From: Lachnospiraceae bacterium
GTDB taxonomy: Bacteria; Bacillota; Clostridia; Lachnospirales; Lachnospiraceae
Assembly: GCA_009774235.1 (NCBI GenBank)
Contig: VSNJ01000015.1
Coordinates: forward strand, 1-45,800
DNA: 45,800 nt
Direction: 5' to 3'
The translations under genes were made by a program, and so were the position numbers. A model generated the notes under the pieces. The model made no database searches. It was not told the DNA's origin and worked only from the letters and a program-made list of their open reading frames with translations. Below, one piece after another: positions 1-6,782 of this stretch (position 1 is the stretch's first letter; each line of letters opens with the position of its first letter).

Positions 1-33
1 TTTCCCGGTCTTTTCATCTCTTGAAGCAGACAT
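1..33 (-). CDS. Tyrosine recombinase/integrase, N-terminal fragment (cut by window edge)
   Basis: Only the first 11 codons are in the window, reading MSASRDEKTGK. This start resembles the opening of the arm-binding domain of tyrosine integrases of Clostridial conjugative elements (family knowledge recalled, not searched). The ATG at 33 follows a purine-rich ribosome site (AGGGGGATAAGGA) and begins 14 bases after the stop of the upstream excisionase-like gene. That xis-int order is usual at the end of integrative elements. Function (site-specific integration and excision) is inferred from these two facts; the catalytic domain lies outside the window. Confidence 0.7.
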   Translation of the reverse strand, partial: MSASRDEKTGK

Positions 34-47
34 TCCTTATCCCCCTT

Positions 48-245
48 TCATGCGGTTTGGTTCGGCTGATTGTAACCGTAAAACTTTGTTTCCCAAAATG
101 CTTTTGGCACTTTCCCGGCTATCACAAGATAACCAGCCTTTTTCAATTCTCCATTAAGTTCCCTTATCAGCTTGTAAGCATGACCTTTAGATACTCCTAA
201 TTCTTTTGCTACATCTTCCGCTGTCATCATGTGATTTTGTTTCAA
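48..245 (-). CDS. Small HTH DNA-binding protein, excisionase-like
   Basis: A 65-residue protein with a helix-turn-helix core (MTAEDVAKELGVSKGHAYKL) followed by a basic segment ending KAFWETKFYG. This is the pattern of small HTH proteins encoded next to integrases in Firmicute integrative elements, which act as excisionase or recombination directionality factor. The TTG at 245 is chosen as start because AGAGAGG lies 8 bases upstream; the longer reading frame from 299 has no ribosome site and runs through the operator palindrome. A strong promoter (299-327) and a palindrome at 277-294 precede it, so it is probably repressed by the divergent XRE protein. The integrase follows within 14 bases. 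The precise role is inferred. Confidence 0.75.
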   Translation of the reverse strand: MKQNHMMTAEDVAKELGVSKGHAYKLIRELNGELKKAGYLVIAGKVPKAFWETKFYGYNQPNQTA

Positions 246-276
246 TAAATTTACCTCTCTTTCATTTCTTGTATTA

Positions 277-294
277 TTACAAGTTTTCTTGTAA
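277..294. promoter_or_regulatory. Candidate operator palindrome for the element's repressor
   Basis: A perfect 7-4-7 inverted repeat, TTACAAG-TTTT-CTTGTAA, lies just downstream of the -10 box of the xis/int promoter, over the expected start site. Extra CTTGTA half-sites occur at 268-273 and 345-350. The position suggests repression by the divergent XRE protein; binding is inferred. Confidence 0.6.
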
Positions 295-298
295 ATCA

Positions 299-327
299 AA
301 TATATTACATTATTTCTAGTTTGTCAA
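299..327 (-). promoter_or_regulatory. Sigma-A-type promoter for xis/int
   Basis: TTGACA at 327-322, a 17-base spacer, and TATATT at 304-299 on the minus strand. It points at the excisionase-integrase pair and overlaps the operator region. Confidence 0.75.
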
Positions 328-409
328 TATCAATTATTAGATTTCTTGTAATATATACATTGATTTTTGTATGTATATATGTTACATTATTCTAAAAGGA
401 GGTTGTGGC

Positions 410-919
410 ATGAGATTAGGCGAATATTTTGAGATTGGAAAGCGAATGAAACAAGCGCGAACTAACGCAGGAATTAACCAACGTGATATGTCTTCAAGAC
501 TTTCTTTGACTAATTCCTCATATTCTAATTACGAAAATGGATATAGTGAACCACCAGTCGAAACAATACTGAAATTTTGTGATACACTTGGAATTACTTT
601 AAATGATTTACTGGAAATAAAGATTACTTCAAATAAAACTGCTACTGTAAATACTTTTGCTGATTTTTTTTCTATTCTGATAGATTTAGACCGTAGGGGA
701 TTGCAAATAAAAGGAAACACAACCTATTCACAAGAGGATAATCAACTAACTGCCCATTTGACATTAGATATACCCAATGCACAGATTGCAACCTTTATTC
801 CCGACTGGAACAAAGTAAATCAAGCATTAATTTCCGGTAAAATGGATAAAGAAGAATATGATATGTGGCTAGAAGATACTTTGAAATTATTTAATGTGCC
901 GATTGACGAATACATCTGA
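410..919 (+). CDS. XRE-family transcriptional regulator of the mobile element
   Basis: A 169-residue protein. Residues about 8-65 form a Cro/cI-type helix-turn-helix (IGKRMKQARTNAGINQRDMS, then SNYENGYSEPP, a typical recognition-helix region). The C-terminal 90 residues are acidic and of no family I recognise; they may mediate dimerisation or protein contact. The ATG at 410 is chosen because AAAAGGAGG lies just upstream; the longer frame from 371 has no ribosome site. It is divergent from xis/int and 51 bases upstream of the PemK/MazF-like gene on the same strand, so it is probably the element's repressor. A role as partner or antitoxin of the downstream gene is possible but unproven. Confidence 0.8.
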   Translation: MRLGEYFEIGKRMKQARTNAGINQRDMSSRLSLTNSSYSNYENGYSEPPVETILKFCDTLGITLNDLLEIKITSNKTATVNTFADFFSILIDLDRRGLQIKGNTTYSQEDNQLTAHLTLDIPNAQIATFIPDWNKVNQALISGKMDKEEYDMWLEDTLKLFNVPIDEYI

Positions 920-970
920 TCGATATACACTCAATCCAAATACTTTTTGCAAAAAACAAAGGAGATTTGC

Positions 971-1609
971 ATGAATATTGACCTTACGAAAACCCAACAA
1001 TATCTTGAATGGTTCAAAAACAAACTATACCTAAACGCTATTGCGACCTCTGCTAAAAATCGTATCGTATATAGAGGACAAGTATACCGTTGCAACTTAG
1101 GCGTTGGCATTGGCAGTGAGGAATGCAAAGAGCGACCTTGTGTGGTTCTCCAATATAATTCAGCTAACAGAACATCTCCTAATACACTGGTTGCACCTAT
1201 AACGCATACCACCTCTACACTTCCTATTGTTGTACCGATTGCGGAGAAAAAAGATTCCTCCGGCAAACTCATACTTGACGGAAATGTTCTTCTGGGAAAT
1301 ATTACATGCGTAAGCAAAGCAAGACTTAGCGATTATATTACCGACCTTTCTGCTGATGAAATGAAAGCTGTTGACAAAGCTATTTCTTTATCGCTTGGCA
1401 TAAACCACCATTATCAGACATTGCAAAATATGTATGACGATAAACTACAATACATTGAAAAGCTGAAAAACAATCGCACCTTACTACAAACCGATTTGGA
1501 TTCAAAACAACAACAACTTGATAAATTCCAAGAATTGCTTGATACCTACCAATTTTCAGATATTCAAAATTTAGCAGATTTTTTAGAAAAATCTCAAAAA
1601 GAAATGTAG
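971..1609 (+). CDS. PemK/MazF-family toxin-like protein with C-terminal coiled coil
   Basis: A 212-residue protein. Residues about 27-140 match the PemK/MazF ribonuclease fold: YRGQVYRCNLG, then ERPCVVLQ, NTLVAPIT, and GNVLLGNITCVSKARLSDYI before the final helix. Residues about 150-212 are strongly heptad-like (QYIEKLKNNRTLLQTDLDSK and onward) and predict a coiled coil that classical MazF proteins of about 110 residues lack. The ATG at 971 has GGAG seven bases upstream. No typical short MazE-like antitoxin precedes it; the neighbour is the XRE protein. In known members the fold cleaves mRNA at short motifs. Here it could stabilise the mobile element or act in defence. Activity is inferred. 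Confidence 0.8.
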   Translation: MNIDLTKTQQYLEWFKNKLYLNAIATSAKNRIVYRGQVYRCNLGVGIGSEECKERPCVVLQYNSANRTSPNTLVAPITHTTSTLPIVVPIAEKKDSSGKLILDGNVLLGNITCVSKARLSDYITDLSADEMKAVDKAISLSLGINHHYQTLQNMYDDKLQYIEKLKNNRTLLQTDLDSKQQQLDKFQELLDTYQFSDIQNLADFLEKSQKEM

Positions 1610-1627
1610 ACAAATTTAGATTTTCAT

Positions 1628-1676
1628 GCTAGTATAAGGATACAAGAAAAGTGTTCACGAGTGGAACGCTAGTATA
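1628..1676 (+). repeat. Direct repeat GCTAGTATA flanking a hairpin with loop ACGAGTG
   Basis: GCTAGTATA occurs at 1628-1636 and 1668-1676. Between them GTGTTC (1651-1656) pairs with GAACGC (1664-1669) around the 7-base loop ACGAGTG. This is the first of four downstream hairpins with similar loops. Confidence 0.55.
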
Positions 1677-1687
1677 GTATTTCAAAC

Positions 1688-1719
1688 AAGGGAACTACGA
1701 GCGAGTTCCCTTTATTTTT
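1688..1719 (+). terminator. Terminator after the PemK-like gene, loop ACGAGCG
   Basis: AAGGGAACT (1688-1696) pairs with AGTTCCCTT (1704-1712) around the 7-base loop ACGAGCG, followed by TATTTTTA. It is about 80 bases after the toxin stop. Confidence 0.75.
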
Positions 1720-1756
1720 ATCTATACATAATTTTTCTTCTTCAACATAAAATACT

Positions 1757-1800
1757 ATTACAATTCTTCTTTGGACGTGTGCCAAAGGATTTATTGTAAT
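1757..1800. other. Two-part hairpin with loop ACGTGTG
   Basis: The outer arms ATTACAAT (1757-1764) and ATTGTAAT (1793-1800) enclose an inner stem CTTTGG (1769-1774) and CCAAAG (1782-1787) around the 7-base loop ACGTGTG. No T-tract follows, so it is not an obvious terminator. Confidence 0.5.
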
Positions 1801-1807
1801 TAAGCAA

Positions 1808-1837
1808 AGGGAGTCACGAGCGGACTCCCTATTTTTA
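1808..1837 (+). terminator. Second terminator-like hairpin, loop ACGAGCG
   Basis: AGGGAGTC (1808-1815) pairs with GACTCCCT (1823-1830) around ACGAGCG (1816-1822), followed by ATTTTTAA. It shares its loop with the hairpin at 1688. Confidence 0.7.
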
Positions 1838-1845
1838 ATTTATTT

Positions 1846-1995
1846 TTAGAGCCATTTTAGAGCCACAAGCCATTCACAATAAAATTCCGGCAAGTGGCTT
1901 TTCCTTTTGTTGGCTATTATTTTTAGACATTAAAAAACCGCAACCCCTTGATTTCTCAAAGGATTGCGGTGCTTATTTTACTTATTTGGCTCTAA
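1846..1995. other. Candidate mobile-element end with TTAGAGCCA repeats
   Basis: TTAGAGCCA occurs at 1846-1854 and 1857-1865, 11 bases apart (one helical turn), and inverted (TGGCTCTAA) at 1987-1995, nine bases before the tuf stop. Spaced short repeats at an element end near an integrase resemble arm-type sites of tyrosine recombinases. The exact attachment core cannot be fixed without an empty-site sequence. The tuf terminator lies between the copies. Confidence 0.4.
1931..1970 (-). terminator. Terminator of the str operon (after tuf)
   Basis: On the minus strand a 15-bp stem (two G-T pairs, no gaps) with a GAAA tetraloop spans 1937-1970 and is followed by TTTTTT. It lies 33 bases after the tuf stop and is a strong rho-independent terminator. 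Confidence 0.85.
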
Positions 1996-2003
1996 TCTAA
2001 AGA

Positions 2004-3191
2004 TTACTCGATGATTGTAGCAACCTTACCTGAACCTACTGTCCTTCCACCTTCACGGATAGCAAAGTTAAGACCCTGCTCCATAGCTACAGGATGGATA
2101 AGTTCAATTGTCATTTCTACATTATCACCAGGCATACACATATCTGTACCTGAAGGTAATTCGCAAACACCTGTTACGTCTGTTGTCCTGAAATAGAACT
2201 GTGGACGGTAATTGTTAAAGAATGGTGTATGACGTCCACCTTCATCCTTTGTTAAAACATATACCTGTGCAGTAAATTTCTTATGGCATGTTACAGTACC
2301 TGGTTTAGCAAGAACCTGTCCACGTACAATCTGCTCACGGTTGATACCACGGAGAAGTGCACCGATGTTATCACCAGCCTGTGCTTCATCAAGCATCTTA
2401 CGGAACATTTCAATACCTGTTACAACTGTCTTGTTACCCTCTTCCTTAACACCAAGGATTTCAAGTTCATCATTAAGATGAAGTGTACCCCTCTCTACAC
2501 GGCCTGTAGCAACTGTACCACGGCCTGTAATTGTAAATACATCTTCTACTGGCATAAGGAATGGCTTATCTGTATCACGCTCTGGATTTGGAATATACTC
2601 ATCTACTGTTGACATAAGTTCCATAATCTTGTCGCCCCATTCACCACTAGGGTCTTCAAGAGCCTTAAGTGCTGAACCCTTGATAATTGGGCAGTCTGTA
2701 AAGCCATACTCTTCAAGTGCTTCTGAAACTTCCATTTCTACTAACTCAATAAGTTCCTCGTCATCAACCATATCACACTTGTTAAGGAATACAACGATAT
2801 AAGGAACGTTAACCTGGCGTGAAAGCAGGATATGCTCTTTTGTCTGTGCCATAACACCATCAGTTGCAGCAACAACAAGGATAGCACCATCCATCTGTGC
2901 AGCACCTGTAATCATGTTCTTTACATAGTCAGCATGGCCTGGGCAGTCAACATGGGCATAATGTCTTGCTTCTGTTTCATACTCAACATGGGCTGTAGAA
3001 ATTGTGATACCTCTTTCACGCTCTTCTGGAGCTTTATCAATATTTTCAAAATCTACTGCTGCATTTCCTGCAACTCTCTCTGCAAGTGTCTTTGTAATAG
3101 CAGCTGTTAAAGTTGTCTTACCATGGTCTACGTGTCCGATAGTACCAATGTTACAATGGGGTTTAGTTCTTTCAAACTTTTCTTTAGCCAT
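2004..3191 (-). CDS. tuf: Elongation factor Tu
   Basis: A 395-residue translation GTPase that delivers aminoacyl-tRNA to the ribosomal A site. The G1 loop GHVDHGKTT is at about 19-27, followed by the switch region RGITISTAHVEYE, DCPGHADY (G3) and NKCDMVDD (G4). Domains 2 and 3 are complete through the C-terminal GGRTVGSGKVATIIE. Length is normal for the family. The ATG is preceded by AAAGGAGGATAATTTAAA. It is the last gene of the str operon but also has its own strong promoter in the 123-base gap after fusA, which fits the high demand for EF-Tu. A strong terminator follows. Its 3' flank is the insertion boundary of the mobile element. Confidence 0.98.
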   Translation of the reverse strand: MAKEKFERTKPHCNIGTIGHVDHGKTTLTAAITKTLAERVAGNAAVDFENIDKAPEERERGITISTAHVEYETEARHYAHVDCPGHADYVKNMITGAAQMDGAILVVAATDGVMAQTKEHILLSRQVNVPYIVVFLNKCDMVDDEELIELVEMEVSEALEEYGFTDCPIIKGSALKALEDPSGEWGDKIMELMSTVDEYIPNPERDTDKPFLMPVEDVFTITGRGTVATGRVERGTLHLNDELEILGVKEEGNKTVVTGIEMFRKMLDEAQAGDNIGALLRGINREQIVRGQVLAKPGTVTCHKKFTAQVYVLTKDEGGRHTPFFNNYRPQFYFRTTDVTGVCELPSGTDMCMPGDNVEMTIELIHPVAMEQGLNFAIREGGRTVGSGKVATIIE

Positions 3192-3266
3192 TTTAAATTA
3201 TCCTCCTTTAATAAATAGACAATTAATGCCTCTCCGTTTTGCGCATATAACCACGCTATGGGCATT

Positions 3267-3295
3267 ATTATATTGCAAATTTAACTATTTTTCAA
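3267..3295 (-). promoter_or_regulatory. Sigma-A-type promoter for tuf
   Basis: TTGAAA at 3295-3290, a 17-base spacer, and TATAAT at 3272-3267 on the minus strand, inside the fusA-tuf gap. It allows tuf expression independent of the upstream operon promoter. Confidence 0.85.
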
Positions 3296-3314
3296 GTCTT
3301 TTCCAATAATTAAA

Positions 3315-5435
3315 TTAATTAGAATTCTTTGCAGCAAGCACTTTTTCCTGTACAGACTTTGGAACCTGCTCATATTTCTCAAAGAACATTGAATAGTTAC
3401 CACGTCCCTGTGTCTTTGAACGAAGGTCTGTTGAATAACCAAACATTTCGGCAAGTGGCACATAACCTCTTACAATCTTGCCTCCTCCAATGTCATCCAT
3501 ACCTTCAATACGTCCACGGCGTGCATTGATATCACCAATTACATCACCCATGTACTCTTCTGGCATTGTTACTTCAACCTTCATAATAGGTTCAAGTAAT
3601 ACAGGTTTTGCTTTCTTCATTGCATCTTTAAATGCCATTGAACCTGCGATATGGAATGCCATTTCACTTGAGTCAACTTCATGGTATGAACCATCCCATA
3701 CTGTTGCATGTACACCAAGCACTGGATATCCTCCAAGCACACCTGCCTGTGCAGCTTCTTCAATACCTTCACCAACAGCTGGTATATATTCTTTAGGAAT
3801 AGCCCCGCCAACTACAGTTGATTCAAACTTAAATGTTTCCTCACCATTAGGGTCCATAGGCTCAAACTTAACTTTACAATGTCCGTACTGTCCACGTCCA
3901 CCAGACTGTTTAGCATATTTGCTGTCTACATCAACAGACTCTGTAAATGTTTCCTTATAAGAAACCTGTGGAGCACCAACATTAGCTTCTACTTTAAATT
4001 CCCTAAGAAGACGGTCTACAATAATTTCAAGGTGCAGCTCACCCATACCAGCAATAATTGTCTGGCCTGTTTCCTGGTCTGTATGCGCCTTAAATGTTGG
4101 GTCTTCTTCAGCAAGCTTTGCTAAAGCTTCACCCATCTTAGTCTGTCCGTCTTTTGTCTTTGGCTCAATAGCAAGCTCAATAACTGGCTCTGGGAATTCC
4201 ATAGATTCCAGTATAACTGGATGCTGTTCATCACAGATTGTATCACCTGTTGTTGTATTCTTAAAACCTACAGCAGCAGCGATATCACCTGAATAAACCT
4301 TGTCTAATTCTTCTCTCTTATTAGCATGCATCTGTAAAATACGTCCTACACGCTCTTTCTTATTCTTTGTAGCATTAAGTACATAAGAACCTGAGTTCAG
4401 TGTACCTGAATAAACCCTGAAGAATGCAAGCTTTCCAACAAATGGGTCAGCCATTATCTTAAATGCAAGTGCTGAGAAAGGCTCTTCATCTGAAGAATGG
4501 CGTACTACTTCGTTACCTTCATCATCTACGCCTGTAATATCAGGGATATCTGTTGGTGCAGGCATATATTCAAGAATTGCATCAAGAAGCTTCTGTACAC
4601 CCTTGTTCCTATATGCAGAACCACAGCATACAGGCACTGCCCTGCACTCACATGTAGCTTTACGGAGAGCTTTCTTCATATCAGCTACTGGAGGCTCTTC
4701 ACCTTCAAGATAAACCATCATAAGGTCATCATCAAGGTCACAGATTTTCTCAACAAGTTCTGTATGGTACTCCTCTGCCTGCTCCTTCATATCATCAGGA
4801 ATTGCTACAACTGAGATGTCATCTCCCTTTTCATCATTATAGATGTAAGCTTCCATCTCAAATAAATCAATAATTCCTTTAAACTCGTCCTCTTTTCCTA
4901 TAGGAATCTGGACGATAATTGCATTTTTACCTAATCTTTCACGTATCTGGTCAACAGCACCGAAAAAGTTTGCACCTAAAATATCCATCTTATTTATAAA
5001 TGCCATTCTAGGTACGTTATAAGTGTCGGCCTGGCGCCATACATTTTCAGACTGTGGCTCAACACCACCTTTGGCACAGAACACACCAACAGCACCATCA
5101 AGTACACGGAGTGAACGTTCAACTTCAACAGTGAAGTCAACGTGTCCCGGTGTATCAATAATATTGATACGGTGCTCTAAAGCGCCATCCATTGGCTTTG
5201 TGTGGTCCTCAAGTGTCCAGTGGCAAGTAGTAGCCGCAGATGTGATTGTAATACCCCTTTCCTGCTCCTGGTCCATCCAGTCCATTACAGCAGTACCTTC
5301 ATGAGTATCACCAATCTTATAATTAACACCGGTATAATAAAGGATACGCTCTGTCAATGTTGTTTTACCAGCATCAATATGCGCCATAATACCGATATTC
5401 CTTGTTCTCTCAAGTGGATATTCTCTTCCAGCCAA
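3315..5435 (-). CDS. fusA: Elongation factor G
   Basis: A 706-residue GTPase that drives ribosomal translocation and, with ribosome recycling factor, subunit splitting. The P-loop AHIDAGKTT is at about 18-26; RGITITSAATT (switch I), DTPGHVDF (G3) and NKMDILGA (G4) follow. Domain IV carries GGRGQYGH, and the C-terminus reads RGNYSMFFEKYEQVP. Length fits the family (about 690-710). AGGAGG lies upstream of the ATG at 5435. It sits 57 bases after rpsG and 123 before tuf, the classic str order, and is expressed from the rpsL promoter. Confidence 0.98.
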   Translation of the reverse strand: MAGREYPLERTRNIGIMAHIDAGKTTLTERILYYTGVNYKIGDTHEGTAVMDWMDQEQERGITITSAATTCHWTLEDHTKPMDGALEHRINIIDTPGHVDFTVEVERSLRVLDGAVGVFCAKGGVEPQSENVWRQADTYNVPRMAFINKMDILGANFFGAVDQIRERLGKNAIIVQIPIGKEDEFKGIIDLFEMEAYIYNDEKGDDISVVAIPDDMKEQAEEYHTELVEKICDLDDDLMMVYLEGEEPPVADMKKALRKATCECRAVPVCCGSAYRNKGVQKLLDAILEYMPAPTDIPDITGVDDEGNEVVRHSSDEEPFSALAFKIMADPFVGKLAFFRVYSGTLNSGSYVLNATKNKKERVGRILQMHANKREELDKVYSGDIAAAVGFKNTTTGDTICDEQHPVILESMEFPEPVIELAIEPKTKDGQTKMGEALAKLAEEDPTFKAHTDQETGQTIIAGMGELHLEIIVDRLLREFKVEANVGAPQVSYKETFTESVDVDSKYAKQSGGRGQYGHCKVKFEPMDPNGEETFKFESTVVGGAIPKEYIPAVGEGIEEAAQAGVLGGYPVLGVHATVWDGSYHEVDSSEMAFHIAGSMAFKDAMKKAKPVLLEPIMKVEVTMPEEYMGDVIGDINARRGRIEGMDDIGGGKIVRGYVPLAEMFGYSTDLRSKTQGRGNYSMFFEKYEQVPKSVQEKVLAAKNSN

Positions 5436-5492
5436 GGCTCTTTACCTCCTGATTTTATATTGCAGTTACAAATATCCTTACAAAACTAACTA

Positions 5493-5963
5493 TTACCAGC
5501 GGTAATGCGCGAAAGCTTTATTTGCTTCTGCCATCTTATGCATATCTTCTTTTTTCTTTACAGCGGCACCTGTGTTATTAGATGCGTCTAAAATTTCATT
5601 AGCAAGCCTTTCCTTCATTGTCTTCTCGCCCCTTTTACGTGAATAAAGGGTAAGCCAGCGCAATGCTAAAGCCTGTCTTCTGTCAGGCCTTACATCAATA
5701 GGAACCTGGTATGTTGCACCACCAATACGTCTTGCCTTTACTTCGAGCTGTGGCATAATATTGTTCATAGCCTCCTCGAATACTTCAACAGCATCCTTGC
5801 CAGTCTTTTCTGCTATTTCTTCAAAAGCGCCATAAACAATTTTCTGGGCAATGCCCTTTTTGCCATCAAGCATAATATTGTTAATAAGCTTTGTTACAAC
5901 TTTATTCTTGTACACAGGATCTGCTAATACATCTCTTTTCTGTATATGTCCTTTACGTGGCAC
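5493..5963 (-). CDS. rpsG: 30S ribosomal protein S7
   Basis: A 156-residue protein that nucleates assembly of the 3' major domain of 16S rRNA and contacts E-site tRNA. The sequence begins PRKGHIQKRDVLADPVY and includes GGATYQVPIDVRPDRRQALA and a C-terminal AEANKAFAHYRW, all typical. The start is the GTG at 5963, with AAGGAGGGAAGTAAC directly upstream; the frame extends 10 codons further to an ATG without a ribosome site. The 204-base gap to rpsL contains a stem-loop (6091-6116) that might be a site of S7 feedback; in E. coli S7 binds the rpsL-rpsG spacer. Confidence 0.97.
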   Translation of the reverse strand: MPRKGHIQKRDVLADPVYKNKVVTKLINNIMLDGKKGIAQKIVYGAFEEIAEKTGKDAVEVFEEAMNNIMPQLEVKARRIGGATYQVPIDVRPDRRQALALRWLTLYSRKRGEKTMKERLANEILDASNNTGAAVKKKEDMHKMAEANKAFAHYRW

Positions 5964-6090
5964 GTTACTTCCCTCCTTAACATTATTTAGCAATGCTTAT
6001 AACAATAATTGTATTATTATACACATTACTATTATTAATTCATCGGTACTCACGGTATTCTGTGTCCGCACCAGGTTAATTTACCCAATA

Positions 6091-6116
6091 GCTGCAGTCC
6101 AGGTCTGGATTGCAGC
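6091..6116. other. Stem-loop in the rpsL-rpsG spacer
   Basis: GCTGCA-G-TCCAG and CTGGA-T-TGCAGC pair with one mismatch around a 2-base centre (11 pairs in theory, a few fewer when a real loop forms). It lies about 130 bases upstream of the rpsG start and has no T-tract, so it is not a terminator. A role as an S7 target is only a suggestion. Confidence 0.4.
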
Positions 6117-6167
6117 ACCATTTATATAATGTGAAATTAATCCGGCACTTCTCCAAATTAGTGAATA

Positions 6168-6581
6168 TTACTTCTTAGGTTTCTTTGCTCCATATTTAGA
6201 ACGGGCCTGCTTCCTGTTTACAACACCTGCTGTATCAAGCTTACCACGTACAATATGGTACCTTGTACCAGGTAAATCTTTAACCCTGCCTCCACGGATA
6301 AGAACAACACTATGCTCCTGTAAGTTGTGTCCCTCACCTGGGATATAACTTGTTACTTCCATTCCATTAGAAAGACGTACCCTGGCTGTCTTCCTAAGTG
6401 CTGAGTTAGGCTTTTTAGGTGTAGCAGTACGTACAGCAGTACAAACACCCCTCTTCTGTGGAGAGCTCTGTTCTACAACCTTTTTGTTAAGTGAGTTGTA
6501 TGTGTACTGGAGTGCAGGAGAATTAGACTTCTTAACTGAAACCTTCCTTCCCTTTCTGACTAACTGGTTAAATGTTGGCAT
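6168..6581 (-). CDS. rpsL: 30S ribosomal protein S12
   Basis: A 137-residue decoding-centre protein. MPTFNQLVRKGRK at the N-terminus, TPKKPNSALRKTARVRL (the streptomycin-site lysine region) and PGEGHNLQEHSVVLIRGGRV are diagnostic. The ATG at 6581 is chosen because AGGAGGTGAAATTA lies immediately upstream; the frame could start three codons earlier but would lose the family's conserved N-terminus. The KKPN lysine is the unmutated form, so no streptomycin-resistance change is evident there. It is the first gene of the str operon, driven by the promoter at 6734-6762. Confidence 0.98.
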   Translation of the reverse strand: MPTFNQLVRKGRKVSVKKSNSPALQYTYNSLNKKVVEQSSPQKRGVCTAVRTATPKKPNSALRKTARVRLSNGMEVTSYIPGEGHNLQEHSVVLIRGGRVKDLPGTRYHIVRGKLDTAGVVNRKQARSKYGAKKPKK

Positions 6582-6733
6582 TAATTTCACCTCCTGTCCA
6601 AATATTTACATGTGTGCATATAACCAAATACCCCGCTTATACAGCATGGCACATATTATATACTGCTGGAACTTCAATAGCCATAAAACATCTGGCTGCC
6701 TTAAAATATCTTCCAACATAAGCACACTTGCTT

Positions 6734-6762
6734 ATTTTAATATGCAAATATCCATTTGTCAA
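6734..6762 (-). promoter_or_regulatory. Sigma-A-type promoter of the str operon
   Basis: TTGACA at 6762-6757, a 17-base spacer, and TAAAAT at 6739-6734 on the minus strand, about 150 bases upstream of rpsL. It begins only about 20 bases after the stop of the preceding gene. Confidence 0.85.
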
Positions 6763-6782
6763 CACTTTTGGTGGTTTTTGCC

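Noticed and set aside
971..1837. Type III toxin-antitoxin (ToxIN-like) reading of the toxin plus downstream hairpins
   Set aside because: Type III antitoxin RNA repeats lie upstream of the toxin as tandem copies of one sequence; here stems differ and lie downstream, and two are plain terminators. The protein matches PemK/MazF better than ToxN.
3237..3256. Shared TGGTTATATGC in the leaders of tuf and rpsL
   Set aside because: Only 11 bases, AT-rich, with no shared structure around it; likely chance.
3478..3960. 160-codon plus-strand frame opposite fusA
   Set aside because: Shadow of the conserved EF-G frame; no ribosome site and no recognisable protein.
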